From Ashinkailepas kermadecensis (Eukaryota > Arthropoda > Thecostraca > Neolepadidae), in assembly GCA_034440615.1 (NCBI GenBank), contig JAOTOM010004576.1, positions 201,501-265,500 on the forward strand: a DNA stretch of 64,000 nt, read 5' to 3'. The translations under genes and the position numbers were made by a program. Positions 35,317-44,645 of this stretch are shown piece by piece. Under the pieces are notes generated by a model, which was given only the letters and a program-made list of their open reading frames with translations, was not told the origin of the DNA and made no database searches. The number at the start of each line of letters is the position of its first letter. Position 1 is the first letter of the stretch.

Positions 35317-35510
35317 CTAGGTCTGGGTGTGTTGTACAGAGTGGCGGGACCGTCACACATCACACATGTGGACTGGGTCTGGGTGTGTTGTACATGGTGG
35401 CGGGACCGTCACACATCACACATGTGGACTAGGTCTGGGTGTGTTGTACAGAGTGGCGGGACCGTTACACATCACACATGTGGGCTAGGTCTGGGTGTGT
35501 TGTACAGAAT

Positions 35511-36227
35511 GGCCAGACTGCTGTATGAGAAGCCAGACTGGCGGATATTGTCTTTTTGATAAGCAAATAAAGGGTGTGTGTTTGTGGGAGGGGGATATTC
35601 ATCAGTGTCTCTGACCCTATGGTAGTATTAATTGTGTTCTCGCGAGACGTCAGTTGTGGCAAGTGCTATCGACAGCAGAGGGGAGAAGAGCGACATTTCT
35701 TCAGAGCAGCTCAGACCGTCAGACGGAACTACCCCGGGGGGATCCCTCAGCTGGTGCGTACAACCATATCCCGCTCAGACACACAACACCTGCTGTTGCC
35801 TCCAGTTCCTCAATACGTCCTGCATACTTTCACCCTATGCTAAGCTGCTAAATATTCCTTTCCCATCACAATGCAGACTTGTCATGAGCTGATGCTGATG
35901 CTTTCACCGAATCTGTATTTTTCGTTCAACTAGAAACAAATATCCAGTATTTGTGTCTCACATGGGTCGTTGGGAATAACGTTCAGTGCACATTAGACCA
36001 GTGGTTCTCAACGTTCGAGTGACCTTCAGTGTGCACTATACTATTGGTTCGCAACATTATCCGGCTCATATTCCGTTTGGTGGTGTAACACATTTCAAAA
36101 ACCCACCACTCCAACTTCACAACATAGCAGCGCCCATTGCATCATTATATGCCTTGATCGTCACCTATTTTTGTTCTCCCCTTGAATCCCGTTCCTCCCA
36201 AAAATCCACCAGAAGAATATTCCATCG
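35511..36227. other. Intron 2, unassigned sequence
   Basis: The satellite ends near 35,510. The stretch around 35,500-35,560 has the appearance of a short decayed reading frame (RLLYEKPDWRILSF) without a known family. No element could be delimited. Confidence 0.45.
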
Positions 36228-36235
36228 GGTCCAAA

Positions 36236-36910
36236 CACTGGCGGATCCAGGGAGGGGCCATTCCGGCCATGGCCCCCCCGAAGCGCTCAAAAAGTGTGGG
36301 GGGGGGGGGCATAGTGTCTTTGGCCCCCCGAAACCAACAGAAGTCAACAAAATTAAAATGCAGTAATCTTTGCCGAGGTTAAAAAATAGCGTCCGGATGA
36401 AAGAATCTCTAATTTTAAAGGATTTTTAAAATAATTGTTTGTAAGCCAGTATGGTAGCATAGTAGATTCTGACACACATCGAGGGTTCCATGCTGCTCAA
36501 GTTCTGTTTACAGCAAGAGTTGACAAAATCGGATCCACCAGTGTGTACATGTGCCACGAACGTTGACGTGGTACAAGACGTTGAACGTGAACGTGAACGT
36601 TTTGGTAAACAAGAACAAAAATCCGGTAACATAGAAACGGTGGAGGTAGGATGGGGCCTATACACAGTAAATTATGTTGTCAATTATTATTATTATTATT
36701 ATTTTTTTAATGGGCCCCTTTGCCAAATAGTGGTCGAAATCCGATGCTTTCAACCAAAAATAGCGGGAGAATTGGCACCCTCCAAATCCGTTCGACCCCT
36801 CCCCTGATGCAATTCCTAGGTACGCCACTGGGGGGGGAGGGGAGGGAAGGGGGCTGACGCCGAAAACCAAAAGTTGGCCCCCCCAAACCGGTGGGCTAGA
36901 TCCGCCAGTA
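36236..36910. mobile_element. hAT-like non-autonomous element
   Basis: The ends are CACTGGCGGATCCAGGG (left) and, in reverse complement, TACTGGCGGATCTAGCCC (right). The flanks are an exact 8-bp duplication GGTCCAAA at 36,228-36,235 and 36,911-36,918. The 8-bp target duplication and CA-start ends suit the hAT superfamily. No transposase frame is present. A different repeat (copy B) lies inside near the right end. Confidence 0.85.
36700..36836 (-). mobile_element. Dispersed repeat fragment (copy B), nested in the hAT-like element
   Basis: Reads on the minus strand from CCAGTGGCGTACCTAGGAA through GGATTTGGAGGG to GGATTTCGACCACTATTTG. It matches copy A at 177-300 (plus). Confidence 0.65.
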
Positions 36911-36918
36911 GGTCCAAA

Positions 36919-37850
36919 CCCCTTGCATTAAACTCAGTGCCTATTGTAGCGTAATCAGACTGAAAGTAATGAGACAAATAAACAACTTCATGAATCACGT
37001 TCACCAACCACTTGCTTTCCTCATTCCACACGTGCCCCAGAGCGTCCATCACTATCAGCTCATTTTCCACCAGTGTCGCTGGTCCGTTTTATGGTCTGCG
37101 GTGCGACTGCGGCACCCACCGCAGTCGCAGTCGCACCGCCCGTTGATATGCCTGGCAACAGGCATATCAACGGGCACAATAGCCCATCATCGTTCCGGCG
37201 ATCAGGCCCTGCACCCAGCCGGCCGCCGTCGCCTCCCTATTAACGCTTGCCAGCCGAGCGGCGTCCGCCGACGCTCTCCGGCGCGTTCAGCACAGATTTA
37301 AACCGGCAGGAAGCGGGGCGGCTGACGCTGGCGGGGCGGCCGGCCGGCACGAGGGGGCGACAATGGACCTGATGAAAGTCAATGAGAGCGTGCGAGGCCA
37401 GATACGGCGGCCGCGACAAGGTATGTCAGCTGACAGGCGACGACAGCCGCTGCGAGACCAATCCAGTCGACGGTTCGTTCGTCAAAGATCGTATGTGATT
37501 ACAGTGATCAATAAGACCGGTCGGTGCCCTATTGGCTGTCCACTGCATCTTGCTGGCCTTCCTACCAAGCAGTATTGGTAAAAGGCAGCTATGTCATGGA
37601 TACTCCTTGCACTGCTGACGATTTCCTGTCGGGTGGGGAAGAGGTGCAGGTGGAGTGCTGTCCTGGGAGTCAGCTGACAGTATAATCACTTGTCATGAGC
37701 TGGTGTGGCATTACACTTAAATGTACGCACTATTGTAGCGAGCGAATGGCTATCCTGCAACACTCGACGACCAAAAAGGCTTTCCGAGATACGGCGGCAC
37801 CAGATGCACCGCCGTAGAAATCTTGCTCGTTGTTTGGACTGGCGAGCCGT
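36919..37850. other. Intron 2, with a pair of long hairpins, otherwise unassigned
   Basis: Apart from the hairpins at 37,098-37,175 I see nothing recognisable. The GC-rich part at 37,200-37,340 has open frames without motifs. Confidence 0.45.
37098..37175. repeat. Two adjacent long hairpins, one with a GCAA loop
   Basis: The first pairs GCGGTGCGACTGCGG (37,098) with its complement at 37,119-37,139, with a 6-base bulge made by duplicated AGTCGC. The second is a perfect 17-bp stem, GCCCGTTGATATGCCTG and its complement, closed by GCAA (37,155-37,158). Confidence 0.9.
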
Positions 37851-38082
37851 CGATCTACTGCCATGTCTGTGCCCGACTGACCTGTTTTGCTGCTCTTGTT
37901 GACCACGATGCCCTGGTGGTCGCCGCCGGCCACATGCACGTCGCCGACCTGAGGGGACGCCTCCGTCGATCTACTGCCACGTCTGTGCCCGACTGACCTG
38001 TTTTGCTGCTCTTGTTGACCACGATGCCCTGGTGGTCGCCGCCGGCCACATGCACGTCGCCGACCTGAGGGGACGCCTCCGT
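37851..38082. repeat. 116-bp tandem duplication covering the 3' part of exon 2 and its donor
   Basis: Copies 37,851-37,966 and 37,967-38,082 differ at very few positions. Each contains the exon 2 coding end (VGDVHVAGGDHQGIVVNKSS) followed by the donor ACAG/GTCAGTC, so the gene carries a spare exon end and donor in the intron. 116 is not a multiple of three. Confidence 0.95.
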
Positions 38083-38159
38083 CGGTGGTGCTGACATACG
38101 CTCCACCAGGATGGCAGACGTGTTGCCTCGCTTCGGCAGCGGGGTCATCACGATCCGCT
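37998..38159 (-). CDS. Exon 2 of phosphorylase-superfamily gene
   Basis: This exon encodes about residues 32-85. The acceptor is CCTGACCCCCAG before 38159 and the donor is AAAACAG/GTCAGTC at 37998/37997. Two bases complete a Glu codon from exon 1. It reads RIVMTPLPKRGNTSAILVER, then MSAPPTEASPQVGDVHVAGG and DHQGIVVNKSSKT. The composition suggests a flexible, modifiable N-terminal segment. Its 3' half is duplicated in the intron (37,851-37,966). Its acceptor is bordered by AGGTCAG repeats. Flanked by phase-1 introns. Confidence 0.85.
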
Positions 38160-38335
38160 CTGGGGGTCAGGTCAGGTCAGACATCAGGTCAGAGCCCAGC
38201 TCAGACGTAATGATAGATGCCAGGTCAGACGTCATGATAAATGTGAGGTCCGGTGCTGTGAGATCGGGCCAGGTTAAACGTCCGGTGAGGTGATTATGCT
38301 TAATGTCAGGCCGGATGTCCGAGCCCAGGTAGGAT
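38160..38335. repeat. AGGTCAG-type repeats abutting the exon 2 acceptor
   Basis: CAGGTCAGGTCAGACATC and diverged copies such as CCAGGTCAGACGT extend about 170 bp from the acceptor of exon 2. Confidence 0.75.
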
Positions 38336-39059
38336 CCGAGGCTAGGTCATAATATTGCTGTGCCAAAAAGCTAAGCTCACGATTATCGTCCGATAAAGTA
38401 ACAAGTAAATCGTCTCATTATCCGGCATTTAGTATTTAAAAGCATATCCACCCATTTACACAATGAACATGAAGTCCAAGGTGTGACATTCAATACTCAA
38501 CGACCAATGCTAGAGATCCAGGTTAAGAATACCTGGGCCGCCTTCTGCCGTAAGAGATCCAAATACGTGTCGTGCTCCACTTGAGTTCGAATAGTGTTCC
38601 CTGCAGACAACGTGGCCAAGACATTGCTTGCGAAAGTCGCCTGTTGTCATTCTGCCGTAAGTGATCCACACACGTGTCGCGCTCCATTTGAGTTCGAATG
38701 GTGTTCTCTGCACACAACTTGGCGAAGACATGGCGAAAGTCGCCTGCTGTCATACTGCCGTAAGAGATCCCATTCACCTAGCACGATAATGGTGGAGACG
38801 CTCTTGCGCAATGTCTTCTATACAGCACGGTAGCCGCATTTATACGGGAACAAAAAGATTGCGGAGGAATATACCGAGACAATGCGAGTGAGGGTGTCTA
38901 TGCGAAAGACGGCACCGCGTCGTGTCCGGAGACGGACACCTGTCGGGTTATGTCGCTCAGCTTCCCGTGTACCTGCTGACAGCCGGCCATGGGCCATTCA
39001 GATCACTTCCTCGACACCAGGCAGTGGCAGCCGACGGCTTGCTGGGAGGGTCGGCGGTA
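38336..39059. other. Intron 1, with a 107-bp diverged direct repeat
   Basis: Two copies plus a partial copy of a unit containing TGCCGTAAG-GATCCA and TTGAGTTCGAAT-GTGTTC lie at about 38,535-38,775. Nothing else was recognised. Confidence 0.6.
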
Positions 39060-39350
39060 CTTGAAAGGCTTACCTTGTGCCGGATGGGCCATGTCTGGGA
39101 GCCAGTTGAAGGGGGGGGGTCGCCGGTTGGGGAAGCCCACCTTGTGCCTGGTCGGCCATGTTTAGGAGCCAGTTGGGGGGGGTCTGCGGTTGGGGAGGCT
39201 CACCTTGTTCCCGGTCGGCTATGTTTAGGAGTCAGTTGGGGGGGGAGGGGGAGACTCACCTTGTGCCGAGTCGGCCATGTCTGGGAGCAAGTTGAAGGGG
39301 GGGGAGGGGGGGGGGGGGAGGAGGACGGTCGGCGGTCGTGGGAGGCTCAC
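39060..39350. repeat. Minisatellite carrying copies of the exon 1 donor
   Basis: In gene orientation, TCCCAGACATGGCCGAC-CGGCACAAG followed by GTGAG-type sequence recurs about four times (39,070-39,300) beside the true exon 1 end, separated by G-rich runs. Several copies keep a usable donor such as AAG/GTGAGTC, while others read GTGGGC or GTAAGC. The unit is therefore the exon 1 tail plus donor. Confidence 0.85.
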
Positions 39351-39444
39351 CTTGTGCCGGGTCGGCCATGTCTGGGACGTCGCGGGCCGCCCTGCCCACC
39401 GGGCTCTCCGGACCCGTCGACGTCTGACGGGTGAGACGCAGCGT
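39351..39444 (-). CDS. Exon 1 (first visible) of phosphorylase-superfamily gene
   Basis: This exon encodes visible residues 1-31. The acceptor is TTCAGTTTCAGCAG before 39444 and the donor is GCACAAG/GTGAGCC at 39351/39350. Translation begins TLRLTRQTSTGPESPVGRAA and ends DMADPAQ; the last base begins a Glu codon. The acceptor is a NAGNAG pair, so one extra Gln can be added. It starts in phase 0, so an upstream exon with a phase-0 end, or a 5' UTR and start codon, is expected. I did not find it. The region is low-complexity. Confidence 0.75.
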
Positions 39445-40025
39445 CTGCTGAAACTGAACACGTCCACTGTCAGCGTCAACTCATGCTGAATACGCTATCA
39501 TGTCGGTGTGTGCTTGAAATAAACAGTAAACACAATATTGGTCCGCATTTTAAAGTTCGTGAGCACAACATTGCACCATCTTCTACTGGAACTGAACGCG
39601 CCAGACATGTAAATTTAACACAGACGATACATACTGTATGTTGAGGCTCAACATTGCACTATGCCATCCCCAGCGAGCCAGACAACATCGACCGGCACTG
39701 AACACAGCGCAACACCGGCAGCGTCCTCCATGGCCTATCAGTACGGATGCCCACGCACAACACTGGCCAAACCCGAACGTTAATCAGGTGCGGATGAACG
39801 GCGGACGGCACCGGAGTCTGCCGAGGCGCCAGACGGCGGCAACGTTGTCAGATCAGGGCGTCCGGCACATCTGCGCGGACGCACAAATCAAAGATCGGAG
39901 CCGGAGCGGATCTGACGGCCGGAGTCGGCGCAGAAGTTGGCCATTTCCGGCCGACTGATGTGTGTCCTCTCCGCAGCCACCAGTCGGCGAGCCCAGCAGC
40001 GCAGGCGGCGCGGCACGGACAAATT
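39445..40025. other. Upstream of exon 1, no certain exon
   Basis: On the minus strand at 40,070-39,888 there is an open stretch with PPPPLYLDGNLSVPRRLRCW and then RPEMANFCADSGRQIRSGSD ending at a stop. It continues out of the 64-bp array units. It could be an upstream exon or chance. No acceptable join to exon 1 was found. Confidence 0.35.
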
Positions 40026-40735
40026 GCCGTCCAGATAGAGCGGCGGCGGCGGCACCTCGACCGGAGCTATGTCGGGAGCCGAACAAACTGCAGCTGAGAT
40101 AGGACGACGGCGGCGGTACCACAACCGGAGCCGTGTCCGGAGCCGAACAAACTGCAGCTGAGACAGGACGGCGGCGGCGGTACCTCGACCGGAGCTGTGT
40201 CGGGAGCCGAACAAACTGCAGCTGAGATAGGACGGCGGCGGCGGTACCACAACCGGAGCCGTGTCGGGAGCCAAACAAACTGCAGCTGAGATAGGACGGC
40301 GGCGGCGGTACCACAACCGGAGCCGTGTCGGGAGCCGAACAAACTGCAGCTGAGATAGGACTGCGGTGGCAGTACCACAACCGGAGCTGTGTCGGGAGCC
40401 GGACAAACTGCCGCCCAGACAGGACAGCGGCGGCGGTACCACAACCGGAGCCGTGTCGGGAGCCGAACAAACTGCAGCTGAGATAGGACTGCGGTGGCGG
40501 TACCTCGACCGGAGCTGTGTCGGGAGCCAAACAAACTGCAGCTGAGATAGGACTGCGGTGGCGGTACCACAACCGGAGCCGTGTCGGGAGCCGAACAAAC
40601 TGCAGCTGAGATAGGACTGCGGTGGCAGTACCACAACCGGAGCTGTGTCGGGAGCCGGACAAACTGCCGCCCAGACAGGACAGCGGCGGCGGTACCACAA
40701 ACGGAGCTGTGTCGGGAGCCGGACCGACTGCGGGC
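40026..40735. repeat. 64-bp minisatellite
   Basis: Units hold GAACAAACTGCAGCTGAGAT, AGGACGGCGGCGGCGGTACC and ACAACCGGAGCCGTGTCGGG, about 11 copies. Alternating variants (CTGCGGTGGC against CGGCGGCGGC; CTCGACC against CACAACC) recur with a longer period. Long open frames on the minus strand come from the array. Confidence 0.93.
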
Positions 40736-41521
40736 AGACGAAAACGAGCCGGGCCCGGGCGGCGGGGTCGGGACTGGGTGATATGCAGCGGCGTGTCTGT
40801 TGAGAACGCCCCGCGGTGCTTACACAGTATGTGGAGCGGCTGTCAGGGGTGGTCATTGTTCCGGACCGCCCAGGTGAAAGCAGCTGTTTTGTGGCCGTAA
40901 ACTGTTGACGCCCAGACCGGTGTAGCCGATCAGCAGACAATCACGGGCGCCACTAGCTACCCATAGCAGCCATTAGCGCTGGCTCAACTGAACTTTGCAA
41001 CGCTAGTGTGCTGACGGCATTAATGAGTACTCCAGTATATGTGGAAAAGTGAATGCTCTGCATTTTCAGGAGTGAAATGTTAGGCAAAGCAAGACAGTAT
41101 TTCGTCGCATCTGACATAATTAGTGAAGCTGACATTTCTGGATACTCGTGGAACACTGTGCCGCCAAGGAGTAGACACATTAGAAGTCTAGTAAAAAGCA
41201 CTCATAGCAAAAGCACTCAGAAGTAAAACAAGGTTTCAACTTACACCGTGGGAAGATACACCCTAAATAAAAGACGCAAACCGGTAGAGGTGCATCGAAA
41301 TTAATCGTCATACCTACCACAGCCTGCACCTGCATGGTTTTTCCTCCACCTGCATGGTTAGTCTGTTACAGCTCCAATATACTGGTTTTTGGTAACTCGT
41401 AACCGGCAGTGGTGATGACCCGAGTCGACCAGTTCCACTGCCCCGCGTCGCGTTCCCGAAACCGCCACACTGTCCCGCGTTGTGTTCCGAGAACCAGTCG
41501 GCTGACGGAACTAAAACATCG
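40736..41521. other. No gene seen
   Basis: Unique-looking sequence with no recognised exon or element. Confidence 0.45.
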
Positions 41522-41529
41522 GGATCCAC

Positions 41530-41758
41530 CATGGGCGGGTCCAGGGAGTGTGGCCAAAGGGGCTATGCCCCCTCCCCGCCCAAGGATCTGATGTTTGCCG
41601 ATATTTTGCACTTAAATGGCGTTTTCTCGAAATCTAAGAACATTTGATGCGATATATATTACCCAAAACAGACCTGACGAATGTTAGCTGTTCATCTGAT
41701 AATTTTTGTATTGAAGTTTTTTAATTGCCCCAAAGCCAGACTTCTGGTTCCGCCCCTG
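41530..41758. mobile_element. Short hAT-like non-autonomous element (MITE)
   Basis: The left end CATGGGCGGGTCCAGGG and the right end in reverse complement CAGGGGCGGAACCAGAAG are inverted. The flanks GGATCCAC (41,522-41,529) and GGGTCCAC (41,759-41,766) are an 8-bp duplication with one change. At 229 bp it is too short to code. Confidence 0.75.
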
Positions 41759-41886
41759 GGGTCCACGAACCTCAGGAGGCGGGCCAAACACGCATGGATG
41801 GTCCAGAAGGGCAGGAACCACACAAATATGAGGCGACATTCGACATTGGCACAAAAGTTACACGACGCTGGACGGCGAGGTGTTAA

Positions 41887-42852
41887 CACGCGCACTGGAG
41901 GGGGGGCGAAATCCGCCCACCCCTCCGGTTTTTCGTATATAACTTCAGATTTTACCGGTCGATATACGCAATTTTTTGCGTACCTGCTTAGAAATGTCCG
42001 GCACGTCGCTTAAAGTAAGAAAAACGGAATTTGGCCGATTTTTTTTTCGAGGTAGAGGCCGTTAAAGTCAAAACATTTCGTAGCGCCAGACCACAAAAAT
42101 CGGCCCTGATGCGCTTCCCGTAAATTGGCAAAAGGGAAGTGTTCTTGGCAACACTAACGACTTGTTTGATGTATATTGTTATGCTATATAGTTTCAAGGT
42201 TATGTTAGGTCACCGAGGTCAAGTCAGGTCAAGTTCATGACATGTTAATGGAACCAAACTTGGTCAACTGGAATGTTGTCATGAATGCAAATGACTGTCG
42301 TGCGATTGATGTCACTTTGCATGTTACTCCCTATACATCCTGAAAACTACTGCTTGTCATTGTGTACCTAAGCGTTCCCATAATTTATTCATGTACTTCA
42401 CTCCCTTTTATTCGCGAAGCCGATTGCTCCGAGCCGCCCGACGGAGCAGTCGGGCGGGCGGCCCGGTTCCGGTAACTGACCTGATCAAGTGCTGCTATAT
42501 AGGTGACCTGAGGTCAAATTCCGGGTCTGGCATCTGTATTGCATCATTAATAATGTCCAAAACATCATTGATGCCCATTTTGGAGCATTTAAACACAACC
42601 ACATTGATCCATAACAATGACAAGCCAACCCACGCAAAAGAAGAACATTTTGACATACGTGACCTAATTTGACCTTGAAGATATTGACCTAAGGTCATGA
42701 AATTTGCAAACAATAGAGTTAACTACCGTACCCATCCACCCGGAAAATTTTGTTACTCCAGCTTTAATAGGAGCCGAGATCTTAGGGGGGGGGGACAGAA
42801 TCCGCCCCCCCACTCCAGTGCGCGTATTTTCAGAGGCCTTCCAAGGCGCGTG
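41887..42852. mobile_element. TTAA-flanked terminal-inverted-repeat element
   Basis: The left end after TTAA (41,883-41,886) reads CACGCGCACTGGAGGG. The right end before TTAA (42,853-42,856) reads, in reverse complement, CACGCGCCTTGGAAGG. A TTAA duplication is typical of piggyBac and Kolobok groups. No transposase was seen in the 966 bp interior. Confidence 0.65.
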
Positions 42853-42879
42853 TTAACACTATTCTGCAGCCATTCGCAA

Positions 42880-43635
42880 TCGTGCAGTCACCAGTCGTAT
42901 TGCCACGTATCGCCGTACAGTCAACAACCGTACTGTCATGTATCGCCGTACAGTCACCAGCCGTACTGTCACGTATCGCCGTACTGTCAACAGCCGTACT
43001 GTCACGTATCGCCATACTGTCACGCATTGCTATACTGTCAACAGCCGTACTGTCATGTATCGCCATACAGTCAACAGCCGTACTGTCACGTATCGCCATA
43101 CAACCAACAGCCGTACTGTCACGTATCGCCATACAGTCAACAGCCGTACTGTCACGTATCGCCATACAGCCAACAGCCGTACTGTCACGTATCGCCGTAC
43201 TGTCAACAGCCGTACTGTCACGTATCGCCATACTGTCAACAGCCATACTGTCACGCATTGCTATACTGTCAACAGCCGTACTGTCATGTATCGCCATACA
43301 GTCAACAGCCGTACTGTCATGTATCGCCATACAGCCAACAGCCGTACTGTCACGTATCGCCATACAGTCAACAGCCGTACTGTCACGTATCGCCGTACAG
43401 TCAACAGCCGTACTGTCACGTATCGCCGCACAGTCAACAGCTGTACTTCCACGTATCGCCATATTATCAACAGCCATACTGTCACGCATTGCCATACTGT
43501 CAACAGCCGTACTGTCATGTATCGCCATACAGTCAACAGCCGTACTGTCACGTATCGCCATACAGTCAACAGCCGTACTGTCACGTATCGCCATACAGCC
43601 AACAGCCGTACTGTCACATATCGCCGTAATTACCA
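42880..43635. repeat. 33-bp minisatellite
   Basis: Units of CAGCCGTACTGTCACGTATC and GCCATACAGTCAA, about 22 copies. Several frames on both strands remain open for over 250 codons (for example QQPYCHVSPYS repeats) because the period is a multiple of three. I see no start, splice or conservation evidence for coding. Confidence 0.95.
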
Positions 43636-43744
43636 GCCGTGCTGTCACGTATCACCATGCAGCCAACGGTTTACAGTGACTCACTGTACTACCAGTCTAC
43701 GCAGTGAACCCCTTAGTAACAGACTGCGCAATGCACCCGGAGTA

Positions 43745-44035
43745 TGTGCACGCATATACTATGTACGTCCGTATGTATATGTAAGCATATGCATGCATAT
43801 GTGTATGTATGTATGACACGTGTGTAACACGTATGCATGTATGCACGCATGTATGTACGTATGTAATACGTACCTATGCATGTATGTACGACGTACGTAC
43901 GTATGTATGTATGTACCACGTGTGTGTGTGTGTGTACTACATACGTACGCACCACGTTCGTACCACGTACGTCGTATGTATGTACCACGTACATATGTAC
44001 GTATATATGCAATGTATCCATGAATGCATGTACAA
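43745..44035. repeat. Alternating purine-pyrimidine tract (ACGT/ATGT type)
   Basis: GTATGTATGTACGTATGT, CGTACGTACGTATGTATG and GTGTGTGTGTG are mixed over almost 300 bp. The tract is a candidate for Z-DNA or cruciform structures. Confidence 0.9.
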
Positions 44036-44063
44036 ACATTAACATAGAGGCTTAGGCGAGATG

Positions 44064-44231
44064 GTTGGTTGGTTGGTTATTGGCTTTTACGACACGTCGG
44101 CCGTTGAGTCATATAGCGTCGCCAATCTCTCGCGCCGGTTGGTCGCGGGCGAAGAGTAGCGACAAGTGAGATTCGAACCCACAATTTTTCGATTGTGAGA
44201 CGAGCATCTAACCCCTAGATCACTCGTCCCC
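44064..44231 (-). mobile_element. tRNA-derived SINE, copy 3 (independent insertion)
   Basis: Same family as the copies at 34.3 and 35.2 kb, with about 10% divergence. It has an exact 14-bp target duplication GCTTAGGCGAGATG (44,050-44,063 and 44,232-44,245). The tail is CCAATAACC followed by AACC repeats. A and B boxes are retained. Confidence 0.93.
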
Positions 44232-44245
44232 GCTTAGGCGAGATG

Positions 44246-44645
44246 CTACCTCAGCGATATCAGAGAACGCGCCTGTATCATGTGGGGAGGCCCTGTGGCC
44301 CAGGGAATTTCCTCCTGGTCCTCGTACTTCTTGCGGAGTACAAAGACAGCCAGCAAACGTCTACTGTGCCACGATAAGATGCTGGTCGATCGACGCTGCA
44401 CTCGGGGCATAAGACTAACGCGCCCAGCTGCCTTTACACGGACTATTTGGTTCGATAACGCGCTCGAAGGTCACAACCTTGCTGTGACCGGAGCGGCTTC
44501 TGCCGAAACACGGGATAGCCTTGCTGTGTGCGTGCGTTAGACGGCAGGGAACCCGACACCTAGGCGGCAAACAACATTGTGCCGACAGCTTCCTAGACTG
44601 AATCTAGAGTGCATAAGCATCAATAGCTTACCCGAGAATGCTCCC
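44246..44645. other. No gene seen
   Basis: A single open frame on the plus strand (from 44,280) without recognised motifs. No element was recognised. Confidence 0.45.

Larger units (their letters stand above)
32687..35510. repeat. 56-bp minisatellite abutting the exon 3 acceptor
   Basis: The unit includes GTGTTGTACAGAGTGGCGGG, ACCGTCACACATCACACATG and TGGACTAGGTCTGG. About 45 copies are present, with recurrent variants (TACATGG, TACAGGG; GGACTAGG, GAGCTAGG, GGGCTAGG). The first copy overlaps the exon 3 acceptor region. Two SINEs interrupt it, at 34,310 and 35,155. Confidence 0.96.

Noticed and set aside
37098..37175. Helitron 3' end
   Set aside because: The hairpin is suitable but no CTRR terminus follows within about 12 bases on either strand.
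38065..38100. A 35-base intron within exon 2 (GTATGTCAG to CCTCAG)
   Set aside because: Too short for a normal spliceosomal intron, and the sequence is open and in frame without splicing.
42697..43816. Tyr/Cys/Pro-rich repeat protein (QQPYCHVSPYS) resembling a structural secreted protein
   Set aside because: Several other frames on both strands are equally open, and the flanking sequence shows neither signal peptide nor splice signals.
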